In this document: piece after piece, positions 45,850 to 56,315 of the stretch
Numbering within the stretch: position 1 is the stretch's first letter
How the letters are laid out: every line of letters starts with the position of its first letter
From: CAVUOA01 sp963742955
GTDB taxonomy: Bacteria > Bacteroidota > Ignavibacteria > Tepidaquicellales > OLB5
NCBI GenBank assembly: GCA_963742955.1
Contig: CAVUOA010000008.1
Span: 1,860,001-1,924,000 of the forward strand
DNA length: 64,000 nt
Reading direction: 5' to 3'
Translations under genes and position numbers: made by a program
Notes under the pieces: model-generated
What the model was told of the DNA's origin: nothing
The model's input: the letters and a program-made list of their open reading frames with translations, nothing else
The model's database searches: none

Positions 45850-46572
45850 ATGAGACTTTGCATTAATATAGACCACATTGCAACCCTTAGACAGGCAAGA
45901 AAAGAAAATGAACCGGACCCTGTAACAGCAGCAGGAATCTGCGAACTCGCCGGAGCCGAGGGCATTGTATGCCACTTACGCGAAGACAGAAGACATATCA
46001 ATGACAGAGATTTGAGACTGCTGAAAGAGGTTGTGAAAACCAAGCTTGACCTTGAAATGGCAGCAACTGACGAAATGGTAAAAATTGCATGCGAAGTCAA
46101 GCCTGAGATGGTTACACTTGTTCCCGAGAAGCGCGAAGAGATTACCACTGAAGGCGGATTAAATATTTCTGCTGCGAAGGACAGAATTTCAGATGCAATT
46201 GATGCTATTAAAGAAGCCGGTGTTAAGGTCAGCGTATTTGTTGAACCTCAGCCGGAGAATGTTGACCTCGCTCTTGAAATCGGAGCTGACATGATTGAAA
46301 TACATACAGGACGCTATGCAAATATCAAAGAGCTTGGTGAAAAAGTAATTGAAGTTGAAAAAATAAGACTGGTGGCACGCCTTGCAAAGGAGCTGGAAAT
46401 AGGTGTAAATGCAGGTCACGGACTTAATTACCTCAATATTATTCCTATTGCAAATATGGAAGATATTGATGAAGTAAGTATAGGGCATTCAATAATTGCG
46501 CGCGCTGTTTTTACCGGGATGCATAAAGCTGTTTCGGATATGCTGAAAATAATCAGAAGAGCAAGGCAGTAG
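45850..46572 (+). CDS. pdxJ: Pyridoxine 5'-phosphate synthase
   Basis: 240 residues, typical. It begins MRLCINIDHIATLRQARK, with the conserved N-V-D-H-type start, then H-L-R-E-D-R-R-H-I (phosphate and substrate loop), E-M-A-A-T-D-E-M, and N-A-G-H-G-L-N-Y at the C-side. It joins 1-deoxyxylulose 5-phosphate and 3-amino-2-oxopropyl phosphate to PNP in DXP-dependent vitamin B6 synthesis. The sirtuin starts a single base after its stop, so they are coupled. A PLP enzyme (tryptophanase) follows the sirtuin in the same run. Confidence 0.95.
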   Translation: MRLCINIDHIATLRQARKENEPDPVTAAGICELAGAEGIVCHLREDRRHINDRDLRLLKEVVKTKLDLEMAATDEMVKIACEVKPEMVTLVPEKREEITTEGGLNISAAKDRISDAIDAIKEAGVKVSVFVEPQPENVDLALEIGADMIEIHTGRYANIKELGEKVIEVEKIRLVARLAKELEIGVNAGHGLNYLNIIPIANMEDIDEVSIGHSIIARAVFTGMHKAVSDMLKIIRRARQ

Positions 46573-46573
46573 T

Positions 46574-47314
46574 ATGAAATTATCTGATGAGCTTCTTAAA
46601 CGTTTAAGAAACGCAAAAGTGGTTTCTGTTTTAACGGGTGCTGGAATATCGGCAGAGAGCGGTGTCCCTACATTCAGAGACCCAGGCGGCATTTGGGAGA
46701 AATTCAGACCTGAACAGCTTGCTAACTTCGAGGCTTTTATGGCTGACCCTGATTTTGTATGGAGCTGGTACCAGCACAGGCGTAAAATAATGAGGGAAGT
46801 TAAACCTAACGCGGGTCATTTTGCCTTAGCTGAAATGGAAAATATATTTGATGAGTTCAATCTTATAACCCAGAATATCGATAATCTTCATGCGCGGGCA
46901 GGCAGCAAAAATATAACCGAGCTTCACGGTAACATCGAACGCAATTACTGCATTAAGTGCAAAAAATTTTACAACGAAATCGAGCTCAACCGGAAATCCG
47001 TGCTCAAATGCGAATGCGGCGGACTTATTCGCCCCGATGTTGTTTGGTTCGGCGAAATGCTTCCTTACAATGCGCTTCGATTTGCCGAAGATACTGCAAT
47101 GAGGTCAAATGTTTTTTTTACAATAGGAACATCAGCTGAAGTTTACCCTGCTGCATTACTTCCTCTTATGTCAGGAAAGTCGGGCGCTTATGTTGTTGAA
47201 ATTAATACCAAACCAACAGCAATTTCGGGTGAAGTGGATGAGGTGCTTGAAGGCAAAAGCGGGGAAATACTCAAAGAGCTGGTTGATACTATTAAAAATA
47301 TTAAAATAAATTAA
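46574..47314 (+). CDS. cobB: NAD-dependent protein deacylase (sirtuin)
   Basis: 246 residues. GAGISAESGVPTFRD is the NAD site, QNIDNLH and ELHGN (catalytic His) follow, and the zinc site is C-I-K-C and C-E-C-G-G. VWFGEMLP is the substrate groove. The Tyr and Arg of the desuccinylase signature are present as W-S-W-Y-Q-H-R-R, so the enzyme is likely of the CobB/Sirt5-like class, removing succinyl as well as acetyl groups; that is inferred from known E. coli CobB. It begins one base after pdxJ and ends 5 bases before tryptophanase. Cytoplasmic. Confidence 0.92.
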   Translation: MKLSDELLKRLRNAKVVSVLTGAGISAESGVPTFRDPGGIWEKFRPEQLANFEAFMADPDFVWSWYQHRRKIMREVKPNAGHFALAEMENIFDEFNLITQNIDNLHARAGSKNITELHGNIERNYCIKCKKFYNEIELNRKSVLKCECGGLIRPDVVWFGEMLPYNALRFAEDTAMRSNVFFTIGTSAEVYPAALLPLMSGKSGAYVVEINTKPTAISGEVDEVLEGKSGEILKELVDTIKNIKIN

Positions 47315-47319
47315 GCAAG

Positions 47320-48733
47320 ATGAAAACTATAATTGAACCATTTAAAATTAAAAGCGTAGAAAAAATAAAATTCACAACTGCTGAAGAACGCGGGAAAATC
47401 CTTGAAAAAGCAAATTATAATCCCTTCATGATTCCCGCCGAAGATGTGTTAATCGACCTGCTGACCGACAGCGGCACATCTGCTATGAGCGCAAAACAGT
47501 GGGCGGGTGTTATGGATGGTGATGAATCATACGCCGGCTCGAAAAGCTATTTCAGGTTTGAAGAGGTTACAAAAAAAATATTCGGGTTTAAACATATAAT
47601 TCCTGTTCACCAGGGCAGGGCTGCAGAGAGAATATTGTTCACAAGCATGCTTAGCAGCATGGATTCCGAAGGCAATCTGAACGTGGACGGTAAAGGGAAA
47701 TTTATTCCTAACAACAACCATTTTGATACAACAAGAGCAAACATCGAGTTTAACGGAGCGCAGGCAGATGACCTTGTAATAGAGGAAGGAAAACACCCGT
47801 CTGTAATACATCCGTTTAAAGGCAATATGGATTTAGATAAACTCGGAGAAATATATAAAAGAAAAAGGCAAAGAAAATATTCCTGTTTGCATGCTTACTA
47901 TTACCAATAATACCGGCGGGGGACAGCCCGTTTCGATGGAAAACATCCGCAAAACAAGCGAAATCTGCAAAAAATACGGTATTCCGTTATTTATAGATGC
48001 CTGCAGGTTTGCTGAGAATGCGTATTTCATCAAGCTGAGAGAAAAAGGCTATGAGAATAAATCAATGCTCGAAATCGCCAAAGAAATTTTTTCTTATGCT
48101 GACGGCTGCACAATGAGCGCCAAGAAAGACGCATTTGCCAACATCGGCGGCTTCATTGCAATGAACAACGAAAATCTTTACAGCATTTGCAAAAACCTTC
48201 TCATAATTACCGAAGGATTTCGAAACATACGGAGGACTTGCAGGAAGAGACCTCGAAGCAATTGCGCAGGGTCTGGAAGAGATTCTTGAAGAGCCATATC
48301 TTCAGTACAGAATCCGCTCAACATGGTATCTTGGTGAAAAATTAATCAAAGGCGGAGTGCCTATTATTCAGCCTGTAGGCGGACATGCAATTTATATAGA
48401 TGCAAAAGAATTCTTAAACCATATACCTGTTGACCAGTATCCCGGCCAGTCAGTTGTTTGCGAGCTGTTCCGTCTCGGCGGAATCCGTTCGGTTGAAATC
48501 GGGAGCGTTATGTTCGGCAAAGTATGATGCAAATCATAAGCTCATTCCTGCAGAAATGGAGCTTGTTAGGCTTGCTATTCCGAGAAGAGTTTATACACAA
48601 AGCCATATCGATTATGTTGCAGAAGTTCTGCTTGAAATAAACGAAAATAAAAAGAAGCTCAAAGGATTTAAAATAATAGAAGAGCCGAAATTCCTGAGGC
48701 ACTTTACTGCAAAATTTTCACCGTATAATTTAA
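47320..48733 (+). CDS. tnaA: Tryptophanase, three or four frameshifts
   Basis: MKTIIEPFKIKSVEKIKF through LRHFTAKF over four frames. It is a beta-eliminating lyase of about 460 residues, PLP-bound Lys in MSAKKDA. Much of the body is nearer to tyrosine phenol-lyase (AMSAKQWAGVMDGDESYAGS, FGFKHIIPVHQGR, IFSYADGCTMS), but the substrate-defining positions are of tryptophanase: FDTT (Asp, where TPL has Thr) and VEIGS (Ile, where TPL has Arg). Breaks near 47850 (an extra A in AAAA), 48225 (an extra C before GAAACATAC), 48520 (an extra G before TATGATGC) and possibly 48715; one dropped base repairs each. It converts tryptophan to indole, pyruvate and ammonia. In a run with pdxJ. Confidence 0.82.
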
Positions 48734-48736
48734 AAA

Positions 48737-49496
48737 ATGATAATATTAAAAGCCCGAAATTTAGTAAAGATATACAACAAACGCACGGTTGTTGATGATG
48801 TTTCTCTTGATTTAAAACAGGGAGAAATTGTAGGGCTTCTTGGACCCAACGGAGCCGGCAAGACTACCACGTTTTACATGATTACAGGCATGATTAAATC
48901 AAACGGCGGTGAAATATATCTTGGATAATGAGGATATTTCCGATTTACCGATGTTCAAACGCTGCAAGGCTTGGCATCGGTTATCTTCCTCAGGAGGCGT
49001 CGATTTTCAGAAAAATGTCTGTTTATGAGAATATTTATTCTGTATTGGAATTTATGAATATGGATGCTGAGCTGAAAGAGATGATAAAACAAGAATGCTG
49101 ATGAAAGATTTTGGTATAACAAATATTTCAGAGAGCAAAGGATTTCTGCTATCCGGCGGTGAAAGAAGAAGAACCGAAATCGCCCGGGCTATTGCAACTG
49201 ACCCGAAGTTTATACTGCTTGATGAACCATTCGCAGGCATTGACCCTATAGCGGTTGAAGATATTATGAAAATGGTTGCCAACCTTAAAGACAGGGGCAT
49301 CGGTGTTCTTATTACTGACCATAATGTACATGAAACGCTTTCGATTGTTGACAGGGCTTATATTTTGATTGAAGGAAAGATTTTCAGGCAGGGAAGCTCA
49401 GATGAGCTTGCAACAGATGAGAAAGTGAAAAAACTATATCTTGGAGAGAGTTTTAAATTAGACAGGTATAATGCACCGAAAAAGAAATCAAGCTGA
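48737..49496 (+). CDS. lptB: LPS export ABC ATPase LptB, about three frameshifts
   Basis: GLLGPNGAGKTTTFYMITG is Walker A, LSGGERRRTEIARA the signature and FILLDEPFAGIDP Walker B, with the C-terminal ITDHNVHETLSI of LptB. Breaks lie near 48925 (LG / DNEDISDLPMF), 48970 (KA / GIGYLPQEAS) and 49090 (ELKE / KTRMLMKDFG). The restored length is about 250 residues. The first two are single extra bases; the third needs either one missing or two extra. LptB powers lipopolysaccharide transport, so it is normally indispensable. This is strong evidence that the breaks are errors in the sequence and not in the cell. It overlaps the next gene by 26 bases. Confidence 0.85.
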
Positions 49497-50174
49497 TAAA
49501 ACCATTCTCGCCGTAGGCGCTCATCCCGATGACATTGAATTTTCATGCACGGGAATATATGATGAAGCTTATCGAAAAAGGCTATCAAGTATACTATATT
49601 GTTGCCACCAACGGTGAAAGCGGTTTTAAATTAGCCCACAAACCGAGAAATGAAAGGATTGCTATAAGGCATAAAGAACAATTAAGCGCTGCAAAGATGC
49701 TCGGTGTGAAAAAAGTATATTTCCTCGGTTATAAAGACGGCTTTCTTCCGCATGATGACGGGTTAAGAAAAAAGCTTGTTAAAATAATAAAAGAAGTTCA
49801 GGCCGGAAATAATATTTTCATTCGACCCCGCTAACAGAACTTACGAAAACATTAATCTTCAGCACCGCGACCACAGGAACATTGGTAAATCTGTATTTGA
49901 CTCTGTCTTTGCAGCCAGAAACCGTTATATGTATCCAGGTAAACCTCATGCGGTCAGTTATTTTTATTTCTTTGGTTCGGCGGTTCCTAATTATTATGAA
50001 AACATTAACCGGTACATGGCAAAAAAACTGGAAATTCTCTCTGAACATAAATCACAGTTCCCCGATTTCGGCAGGGTGGAAAAATGGGTTAAAGAATACC
50101 TTTCCTCATTTACAAAAAAATATAAGTATAGTGAGGCATTCAGGGTTATGAATATCGAACAAGTTTTTAAATAA
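49471..50174 (+). CDS. PIG-L/LmbE-type deacetylase, two frameshifts
   Basis: The ATG at 49471, within the end of lptB, gives MHRKRNQADKTILAVGAHPD and the metal motif AHPDD (zinc ligands His and Asp). The frame breaks near 49555 (SCTG / MMKLIEKGYQVY) and near 49820 (NNIF / FDPANRTYENI). H-R-D-H-R-N-I-G is the second ligand motif. The product is about 233 residues. The family removes N-acetyl groups from sugars such as GlcNAc or bacillithiol precursors (BshB in Firmicutes and Bacteroidetes). BshB-like bacillithiol synthesis is the most likely role by neighbour-free resemblance, but is only inferred. Confidence 0.78.
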
Positions 50175-50195
50175 CTCCATTTTAACCGGAAAGAT

Positions 50196-50570
50196 ATGAT
50201 ACACGTTTCTGAAAATGAATTCCAGCAATTTATGGAGCAGGCTATGGAATCTATTCCCGATATCTTTAAAGGTAAAATGGACAATATTGCATTCATAGTT
50301 GAGGAGTATCCAAACAGCAGTGATTTATCCAGGCTGGGAATGACTGACGGCAGGCATTTACTTGGATTATATTCCGGCATTCCCTTTACCCACAGAAACT
50401 CCTGGTATGCAGGAACAACACCTGACAGGATAATATTATTTCAAAGAAATATTGAAGCTATTTGCAGTTCAACTGAAGAATTAGCAAGTAAAGTAAGAGA
50501 AGTGGTAGTTCACGAAATTGCTCATTATTTCGGTATGACTGATAAAGAAATTAGAGAAGCGGGATATTAG
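50196..50570 (+). CDS. Zincin-like metallopeptidase (MMP family)
   Basis: 124 residues, the normal size of this small family. The zinc motif is HEIAHYFGMTD (HExxHxxGxxD), near 107-117. F-Q-R-N-I-E and Y-P-N-S-S-D are typical of the beta part. No signal peptide, so cytoplasmic. In known relatives of the minimal-zincin type the substrate is unknown. It begins 22 bases after the PIG-L gene, so it ends the run that started at pdxJ or YbbR. Confidence 0.88.
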   Translation: MIHVSENEFQQFMEQAMESIPDIFKGKMDNIAFIVEEYPNSSDLSRLGMTDGRHLLGLYSGIPFTHRNSWYAGTTPDRIILFQRNIEAICSSTEELASKVREVVVHEIAHYFGMTDKEIREAGY

Positions 50571-50581
50571 TTATCCGTGAA

Positions 50582-52484
50582 TTAAAGTTCGATTTGAGAG
50601 CCTACTTCAAACACTCTGTCATCAGGGATATTGAAGAATTCTGTTGCCCTTTGAGAATTTCTTGATATCAGAACGAATAATTTTTTTCTAAGTCGTTTCA
50701 GACCTGTTTCATTCTTAACCAATAAAAGTTCTCTGCCAAGGAAAAAGGTGGTTTTATTCATCTTAACTTCTATCCCCTTCGAATTTAATATATCTATAAT
50801 CTGTAATATGTTAGCTTTATCCATGAAACCATAATAAACTACAACACGGTAAAAACCTTCAGTTGGGTTCTCAATTAAAACTGTATCTGATGTATTAACA
50901 TGCGGGGCTTTACTGTATATTATGCTTAATACAATAATTTGTTTATGAAGTATTCTGTTATGTTTCAGGTTTTTTACCAGGGCAGTCGGTGTGCCTTTAG
51001 GGTTACTTGACATGTAAATTGCAGTTCCGGGAATTGAAACCATGCGTATGCTCATAAACTCATCTATAAATTTCTGAATTGGCTGCGTTTCTTCATCTAT
51101 TTTTCTCAGTAATATATTCCTGCCCCAATGCCAGGTTTTCATAATTAAGTAAACACAAAAGTCCCAATGCGAGAGGGAACCAGCCGCCGGATGCTATTTT
51201 AAGCATATTTGAAACAAAGAATGATAAGTCTGCAATAAGAAAGAAAGTGCATACAATGATTGCAAGCGGTAATGACCACTTCCAGATTTTTCTCATTGCA
51301 AAAAAAGCAAGAATAGTTGTTATTAACATTGTTGTTGTTAATGCAACACCATAAGCAGAAGCTATATTACCCGAAGTTCTGAATCCCAAAACAAGAAAAA
51401 CAATTGCTATAAATAAAAGCCAATTGACCTGGGGGATGTATATTTGACCGCTTTCATCTTCTGAAGTATGAATTATATTAACTCTTGGCAGGTATCCTAA
51501 CTGCACCGCCTGCTGGGTTAAAGAAAATGAACCTGTTATTATTGCCTGGGAAGCAATAATGGTTGCCATTGTTGCAAGTATAACCATCGGGTATAATGCC
51601 CATTCAGGCGCAAGGTGGTAGAACGGGTTAACAACAGCCTCCGGACTTCTAAGAAGCAGAGCGCCCTGTCCAAAATAATTACAGAGAAGTGAAGGTAATG
51701 CCAGTGAAAACCAGGCTATCTGAATTGCTTTATGGTTGAAATGCCCGATATCGGCATATAGAGCTTCTCCGCCGGTTACTACTAAAAATACAGCGCCAAG
51801 AACTATAAAAGCGAGAAATTTATTAAATATAAAAAAATCTATTGCATGTACCGGATTAACTGCGGATAAAACCTCCGGTGTTTGAATAATAGACCTTATA
51901 CCCAGAGTAGCTAATACCAGGAACCAAAATGTAGTAATTGGGCCGAAGATAGAGCCGACTTTTTCAGTACCGTTTTTCTGGAAATAAAAAAGGACGAAAA
52001 GTATAATTAAAGTTATTGGAATAATATAAGGCTCAAAAAAGGGGGTAGCAACGTTTAATCCTTCCACAGCGCTTAATACCGAGATTGCAGGTGTTAGAAC
52101 ACCGTCACCATACAATAATGAAGCTCCGAATAATCCTATTGCAACAACAAAAATGTAGCCGCTGCGGGTCTTCATTTTTTCTCTGACCAGTTCCATCAGC
52201 GCCATAATTCCGCCTTCACCCTCATTATCCAGGTGTATAATCAATAAATGGTATTTGACTGTGATTATTATAATGAGTGACCAAAAAATCAGAGATAGAA
52301 TACCAAGAATGTTTTCCCGGGTAACAGGCAAGCCGTGCACGGGTGAAAAACATTCTTTTATGGCATAAAGGGGGCTGGTTCCAATATCACCGTAAATAAT
52401 ACCAATAGCGCCTAACGAAAGATATAAAAGATACTTTAAACCTTTGTTATTAGTACCGTTTTCAGAAGCGGAAGTGTTTGTCAA
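50582..52484 (-). CDS. kup: Kup potassium transporter, one frameshift
   Basis: The TTG at 52484 gives a 463-residue membrane part (SLGAIGIIYGDIGTSPLYAI, DGVLTPAISVLSAVEG, GGEALYADIGHF), then the frame breaks near 51125 (LGLLCLL / IMKTWHWGR); one extra A explains it. The second part (51142-50582) is the cytoplasmic tail, M-K-T-W-H-W-G-R to the end, about 180 residues. Full length about 635, as in known Kup. It takes up K+ with protons. Kup proteins of some bacteria bind c-di-AMP and are inhibited by it; a PgpH-type c-di-AMP phosphodiesterase is encoded 660 bases away on the other strand. Confidence 0.88.
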
Positions 52485-52701
52485 AATTAATTATTATCAA
52501 AAAATTGTTTAGTTTTTCGGTATCCTGTACCAATACTTCGTGACATATAAATATCAATTTAGCAAAAAGCAAAGAAAAATAAAACGTTTATTTTTTGTAT
52601 CACAGTGAAGTATTTGTATATCTTCTTTTAATCTAAAAATGTTGAAATATGGCTTTCAATTAAACAATTTAGTAATTATCTTTGTTAAAATTGAACAATT
52701 A

Positions 52702-53004
52702 ATGTCCAGAATAATATTCGAAATAAATTATGATGTAGCCCCTGAAAAGAGAGATGAGTATCTTTCTGTTATTAAAGAACTTCAGGACCATATCAGGAAC
52801 AACTCCAACAAAAACTATCTTGTTGTGGAAGATAAAGGCAGGAAAAACAATTTCACTGAAATGTATATCTGTGAAAACGAGAACGAATACGAAAACCTTG
52901 AAGATAATACCGATGATAAAACATTTGAGCTAACTAACAGGCTTTTCAGTGAATATGTAGTTGACAAAAAAGCCAAATATTCCACTTATTACGAGATAGA
53001 CTAA
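52702..53004 (+). CDS. Small ferredoxin-like-fold protein (100 aa), function unknown
   Basis: The start is placed at ATG 52702; the longer frame from 52639 adds a hydrophobic stretch with no ribosome site. The product (MSRIIFEINYDVAPEKRDEY to the end) has the beta-alpha-beta pattern of a dimeric alpha/beta-barrel domain like ABM or NIPSNAP proteins. A -7-like TATCTTTG is at 52679-52686 but lacks a TTG at the right distance. It lies between kup and the PgpH gene. I cannot assign a function; a role as a small regulator of either is not shown. Confidence 0.5.
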   Translation: MSRIIFEINYDVAPEKRDEYLSVIKELQDHIRNNSNKNYLVVEDKGRKNNFTEMYICENENEYENLEDNTDDKTFELTNRLFSEYVVDKKAKYSTYYEID

Positions 53005-53145
53005 TCTAATAAGTTAAATTCAAATCAGAACAGCTATAAACGCATTTTATAGTCCCGTCATATATCCCTGATTTCATTGTTTATTTATTATTAAATTATG
53101 TTGATATTATCAATGTGACATTGTTTACATGATAAACAGACAAAA

Positions 53146-55383
53146 ATGCCGAACTTAAGCTCAAATAAGAAAATTGACCTCAAAACCGATAAAATTGTCA
53201 AATTTGCAGTCGGTTTCCTTCTTGCATTAATTATTACAATAATGTTCCCGAAGCACGAATCATTTGATACAGAGTATTCTGTAGGTATGATTTGGGCAAA
53301 AGAAGACCTTATAGCGCCGTTCAGCTTCCCGATATATAAGAGTGAAGAAGTTTACAAGAAAGAGGTCGAGGAGGCCCGGAAAAAGGTTCTCCCGGTATTC
53401 AGCATTAATACCGGGAAAAAGACCGAAAACAACCAGTGGCTTGATACGCTGAATCATATGTTTGAGAATATTGCTAAAGTGATTAGCTATGAAAAAGATA
53501 TTACCAAGGAAAAAAACCTGCCTGAAGAAAAGAGAACTACCAGCGCTCAAACACTGAACAATCTAAAGGCTGGCGTTAAGGTACCGCTAACAGATGATGA
53601 ATGGAAAATAATTTATTCATTAGATAATCCTCAGAACAGCTTTGGTGTTAACCTGGAAGGTTTTAAAAAGAAACTTATCCAGTCATTTAACCGGATATAT
53701 GCAAAAAAGATAATAGACACACCTAAAAACCAGTTTACTACCGATAAAATATCATACATAAAAAATAAGATTGAAGAAACCATTGCAATGGATGACGTAG
53801 TAGATATGAATGAGGCATTCAATACATTGAAGTCAGATTTCGCCGGTTATTTCAATAATAATGATTTGGTAAATCTTGCAATGGAGTTTTCAAAAGAGTT
53901 TGTTGTGCCTGATTTGCTTTTCAACAAAGATGAAACCGAGAAGATTAAAGCTTCAATAGGAGATGCTGTTCCAAAAACGTTCGGAATAGTGAGAGAAAAT
54001 GAAAGAATTATCAGCAAGCACGACCCTATAAATGAATCAACCAAGCTGAAGCTCGATTCATACAAAAAAGTCCGCGCCGAGCAAATGGGAGCCCGTGATT
54101 ATTATTTACAGCAAATCGGCAGGTTCCTTTTTGTTTTAAGTATGCTGGCTTTGATTGGAATTTTTCTCTTCAAAATGCGCCCCAGGGTGTTTGCCGATAA
54201 TACCCGCTTAGTGCTAATTTCAACCATAATTCTTCTTGAATGCCTGCTTGCTTATATCAGTTTAAATATTGAAGTAAAATTCCCTATCGAATACATGATA
54301 TTTGTACCGGTGGCGGCAATGCTGCTAACTATTATTTTTGATTCGAGGCTGGCGGTATACTGTATTGTAATTATCTGTATATTGGTTTCCGCAGTCAGAG
54401 GGGGAGATTATGATATACTTATTCCGAATTTTACTGCATCGCTTCTTGTAATTTACTCCGTAAGGGATATAAAGAACCGTTCACAGTTATTCAGGTCGAT
54501 GGTCTTTATTTTATCTGGTTATGTTATTACAATTGTTGCTATCGGGCTTGAAAGATATGATGACCCGGTTTTAATCAAGAATGAACTGTACGGCGCAGCG
54601 CTGAATTCGCTTCTTTCTCCGATACTTGCCTATGGTCTTCTGATATTTTACGAAAGAGTTTTCCGGGTAGCAACAGACCTTGTATTCCTTGAATTAAGCG
54701 ATTTTAATCATCCGCTGCTTCGCGAGCTTTCATCTAAAGCTCCCGGAACGTTTCACCATTCAATTGTAATGGGTAATCTGTCCGAACAGGCTGCCAAAGA
54801 AATCAGTGCTAACCAGATTCTGGCCCGCGTAGGCTGTTATTATCACGATATAGGCAAGATTGTCAGTCCCAATTATTTTGTTGAAAACCAGCTTGACTCA
54901 AAAAATAAGCATGAGCAGCTGAATCCCTCGTTGAGCGCAAAAATGATAATTGCTCATGTGAAAAACGGTATTAAGTTAGCCGAAAAATACCGCCTGCCCC
55001 AGGAATTGATTAATTTTATCCCGATGCATCACGGAACTACACTGGTTTCATACTTTTATGCTAAAGCGATGTCTGAGGAAGATGAAGATGATTCCGTTCA
55101 TGATTATATTTACCGCTATCCCGGTCCAAAACCGCACACAAAAGAAACAGGTATAGTTATGCTTGCTGACGCAGTTGAAGCATCTACACGCGCTATTGAA
55201 GACCCTACACCTGCAAAGCTGGAAACGCAGATTGACGAAATTATAAAAGCAAGGTTTATTGAAGGAGAGCTTGACGAGTGCGACCTTACGCTTAGTGACC
55301 TGACCAAAATTAAATTCAGCTTTTTAAAGACATCTAGTCGGAATCCACCACCACAGAATAAAATATCCCGAAAAGCAGGATGA
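53146..55383 (+). CDS. pgpH: 7TM-HD phosphodiesterase, PgpH-like
   Basis: 745 residues. First helix near 20-36, then a large extracytoplasmic 7TMR-HDED domain (about 40-310), a seven-helix bundle (about 325-505), and a cytosolic HD domain: F-H-H-S-I (H537-H538), YHDIG (H567, D568) and MHHGT (H628-H629). All ligands are there. PgpH cleaves c-di-AMP to pApA in Firmicutes and its homologues are common here. The upstream gap (53005-53145) contains CAATGT-G-ACATTG (53111-53123), a short palindrome that could be an operator. It overlaps the recombinase gene by 4 bases. Confidence 0.9.
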   Translation: MPNLSSNKKIDLKTDKIVKFAVGFLLALIITIMFPKHESFDTEYSVGMIWAKEDLIAPFSFPIYKSEEVYKKEVEEARKKVLPVFSINTGKKTENNQWLDTLNHMFENIAKVISYEKDITKEKNLPEEKRTTSAQTLNNLKAGVKVPLTDDEWKIIYSLDNPQNSFGVNLEGFKKKLIQSFNRIYAKKIIDTPKNQFTTDKISYIKNKIEETIAMDDVVDMNEAFNTLKSDFAGYFNNNDLVNLAMEFSKEFVVPDLLFNKDETEKIKASIGDAVPKTFGIVRENERIISKHDPINESTKLKLDSYKKVRAEQMGARDYYLQQIGRFLFVLSMLALIGIFLFKMRPRVFADNTRLVLISTIILLECLLAYISLNIEVKFPIEYMIFVPVAAMLLTIIFDSRLAVYCIVIICILVSAVRGGDYDILIPNFTASLLVIYSVRDIKNRSQLFRSMVFILSGYVITIVAIGLERYDDPVLIKNELYGAALNSLLSPILAYGLLIFYERVFRVATDLVFLELSDFNHPLLRELSSKAPGTFHHSIVMGNLSEQAAKEISANQILARVGCYYHDIGKIVSPNYFVENQLDSKNKHEQLNPSLSAKMIIAHVKNGIKLAEKYRLPQELINFIPMHHGTTLVSYFYAKAMSEEDEDDSVHDYIYRYPGPKPHTKETGIVMLADAVEASTRAIEDPTPAKLETQIDEIIKARFIEGELDECDLTLSDLTKIKFSFLKTSSRNPPPQNKISRKAG

Positions 55384-56315
55384 GGAAGACAAATAATAAT
55401 TCTTCCGGGCCGGCTCATCCCGACCAAAAACAAATCGACTCTTTTTTATTTCATCTTGAGCTTGAAAAATCACTATCCGAAAATACGGTTGCTTCTTATA
55501 GGTTTGATATAAAGAAATTCGGTGATTTTCTGGAACTTATAAAAGTTACCTCGTTTACCGATGTTGATGAACCTCATATAGAAAAATTTCTCGCTTACCT
55601 GAGGAAAGAATATAAATCTGCTACAGGAGCCAGGATTCTTTCATCACTCAGGCAGTTTTATGATTTTATGTTAAGTTCAGGCTACCTTACAAAATTTCAA
55701 TATAACCCGTTTTCAAATTTTGATTCACCAAAGCTTGAAAGGAATCTGCCCGATGTATTGAGTTATGAGGAAATAGAGAAAATGTTTGCCGGGGCAGATG
55801 TAACCGAAACATTAGGGTTACGCGACAGGGCAGTGCTTGAAACCATGTATGCATGCGGACTTAGGGTAAGTGAGCTGATTAATTTAAAATCATCAAGTGT
55901 TTTTGCAGATGAAGAAATTATAAGGGTAACAGGTAAAGGCTCTAAAGAAAGGATAGTGCCGATAGGCAGTGAAGCTCTTAAATGGATTGATACATATATT
56001 AATCATGCAAGAATTAAGATTGCCAACAAAAAATCAGAAGACTACCTGTTCCTTAACTGGCGGGGCGGTAAGCTCTCAAGAATGGCTATTTGGAACATTA
56101 TTGATAAATATTCAAAAATGGCTAAAATAGAAAAACAAATACACCCGCATATTTTGCGCCACTCATTTGCAACTCATTTACTTGAAGGGGGAGCGGATTT
56201 AAGGTCGATTCAGGAGATGCTGGGGCACGCAGATATAAGCACTACACAGATTTATACTCATGTAGATATTACTTATCTAAAAGAAGTTCACAAACAATTT
56301 CATCCCCGGGCCTGA
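55380..56315 (+). CDS. xerD: Tyrosine recombinase XerC/XerD
   Basis: 311 residues starting in the ATGA overlap with pgpH. The N-terminal SAM-like domain (about 15-100) binds the core site. The catalytic residues are Arg in CGLRVSEL, Lys in GKGSKE, the HILRH box, the His of GHADIS and the nucleophile Tyr in QIYTHV. Housekeeping Xer enzymes resolve chromosome dimers at dif with FtsK. The gene is not next to the accessory region, and no dif sequence can be named by eye. XerC and XerD cannot be distinguished. Confidence 0.9.
   Translation: MRKTNNNSSGPAHPDQKQIDSFLFHLELEKSLSENTVASYRFDIKKFGDFLELIKVTSFTDVDEPHIEKFLAYLRKEYKSATGARILSSLRQFYDFMLSSGYLTKFQYNPFSNFDSPKLERNLPDVLSYEEIEKMFAGADVTETLGLRDRAVLETMYACGLRVSELINLKSSSVFADEEIIRVTGKGSKERIVPIGSEALKWIDTYINHARIKIANKKSEDYLFLNWRGGKLSRMAIWNIIDKYSKMAKIEKQIHPHILRHSFATHLLEGGADLRSIQEMLGHADISTTQIYTHVDITYLKEVHKQFHPRA

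Noticed and set aside
55380..56315. XerC/D as the integrase of a mobile element
   Set aside because: It overlaps pgpH by 4 bases, has the length and motifs of the housekeeping enzymes, and is 40 kb from the accessory region.
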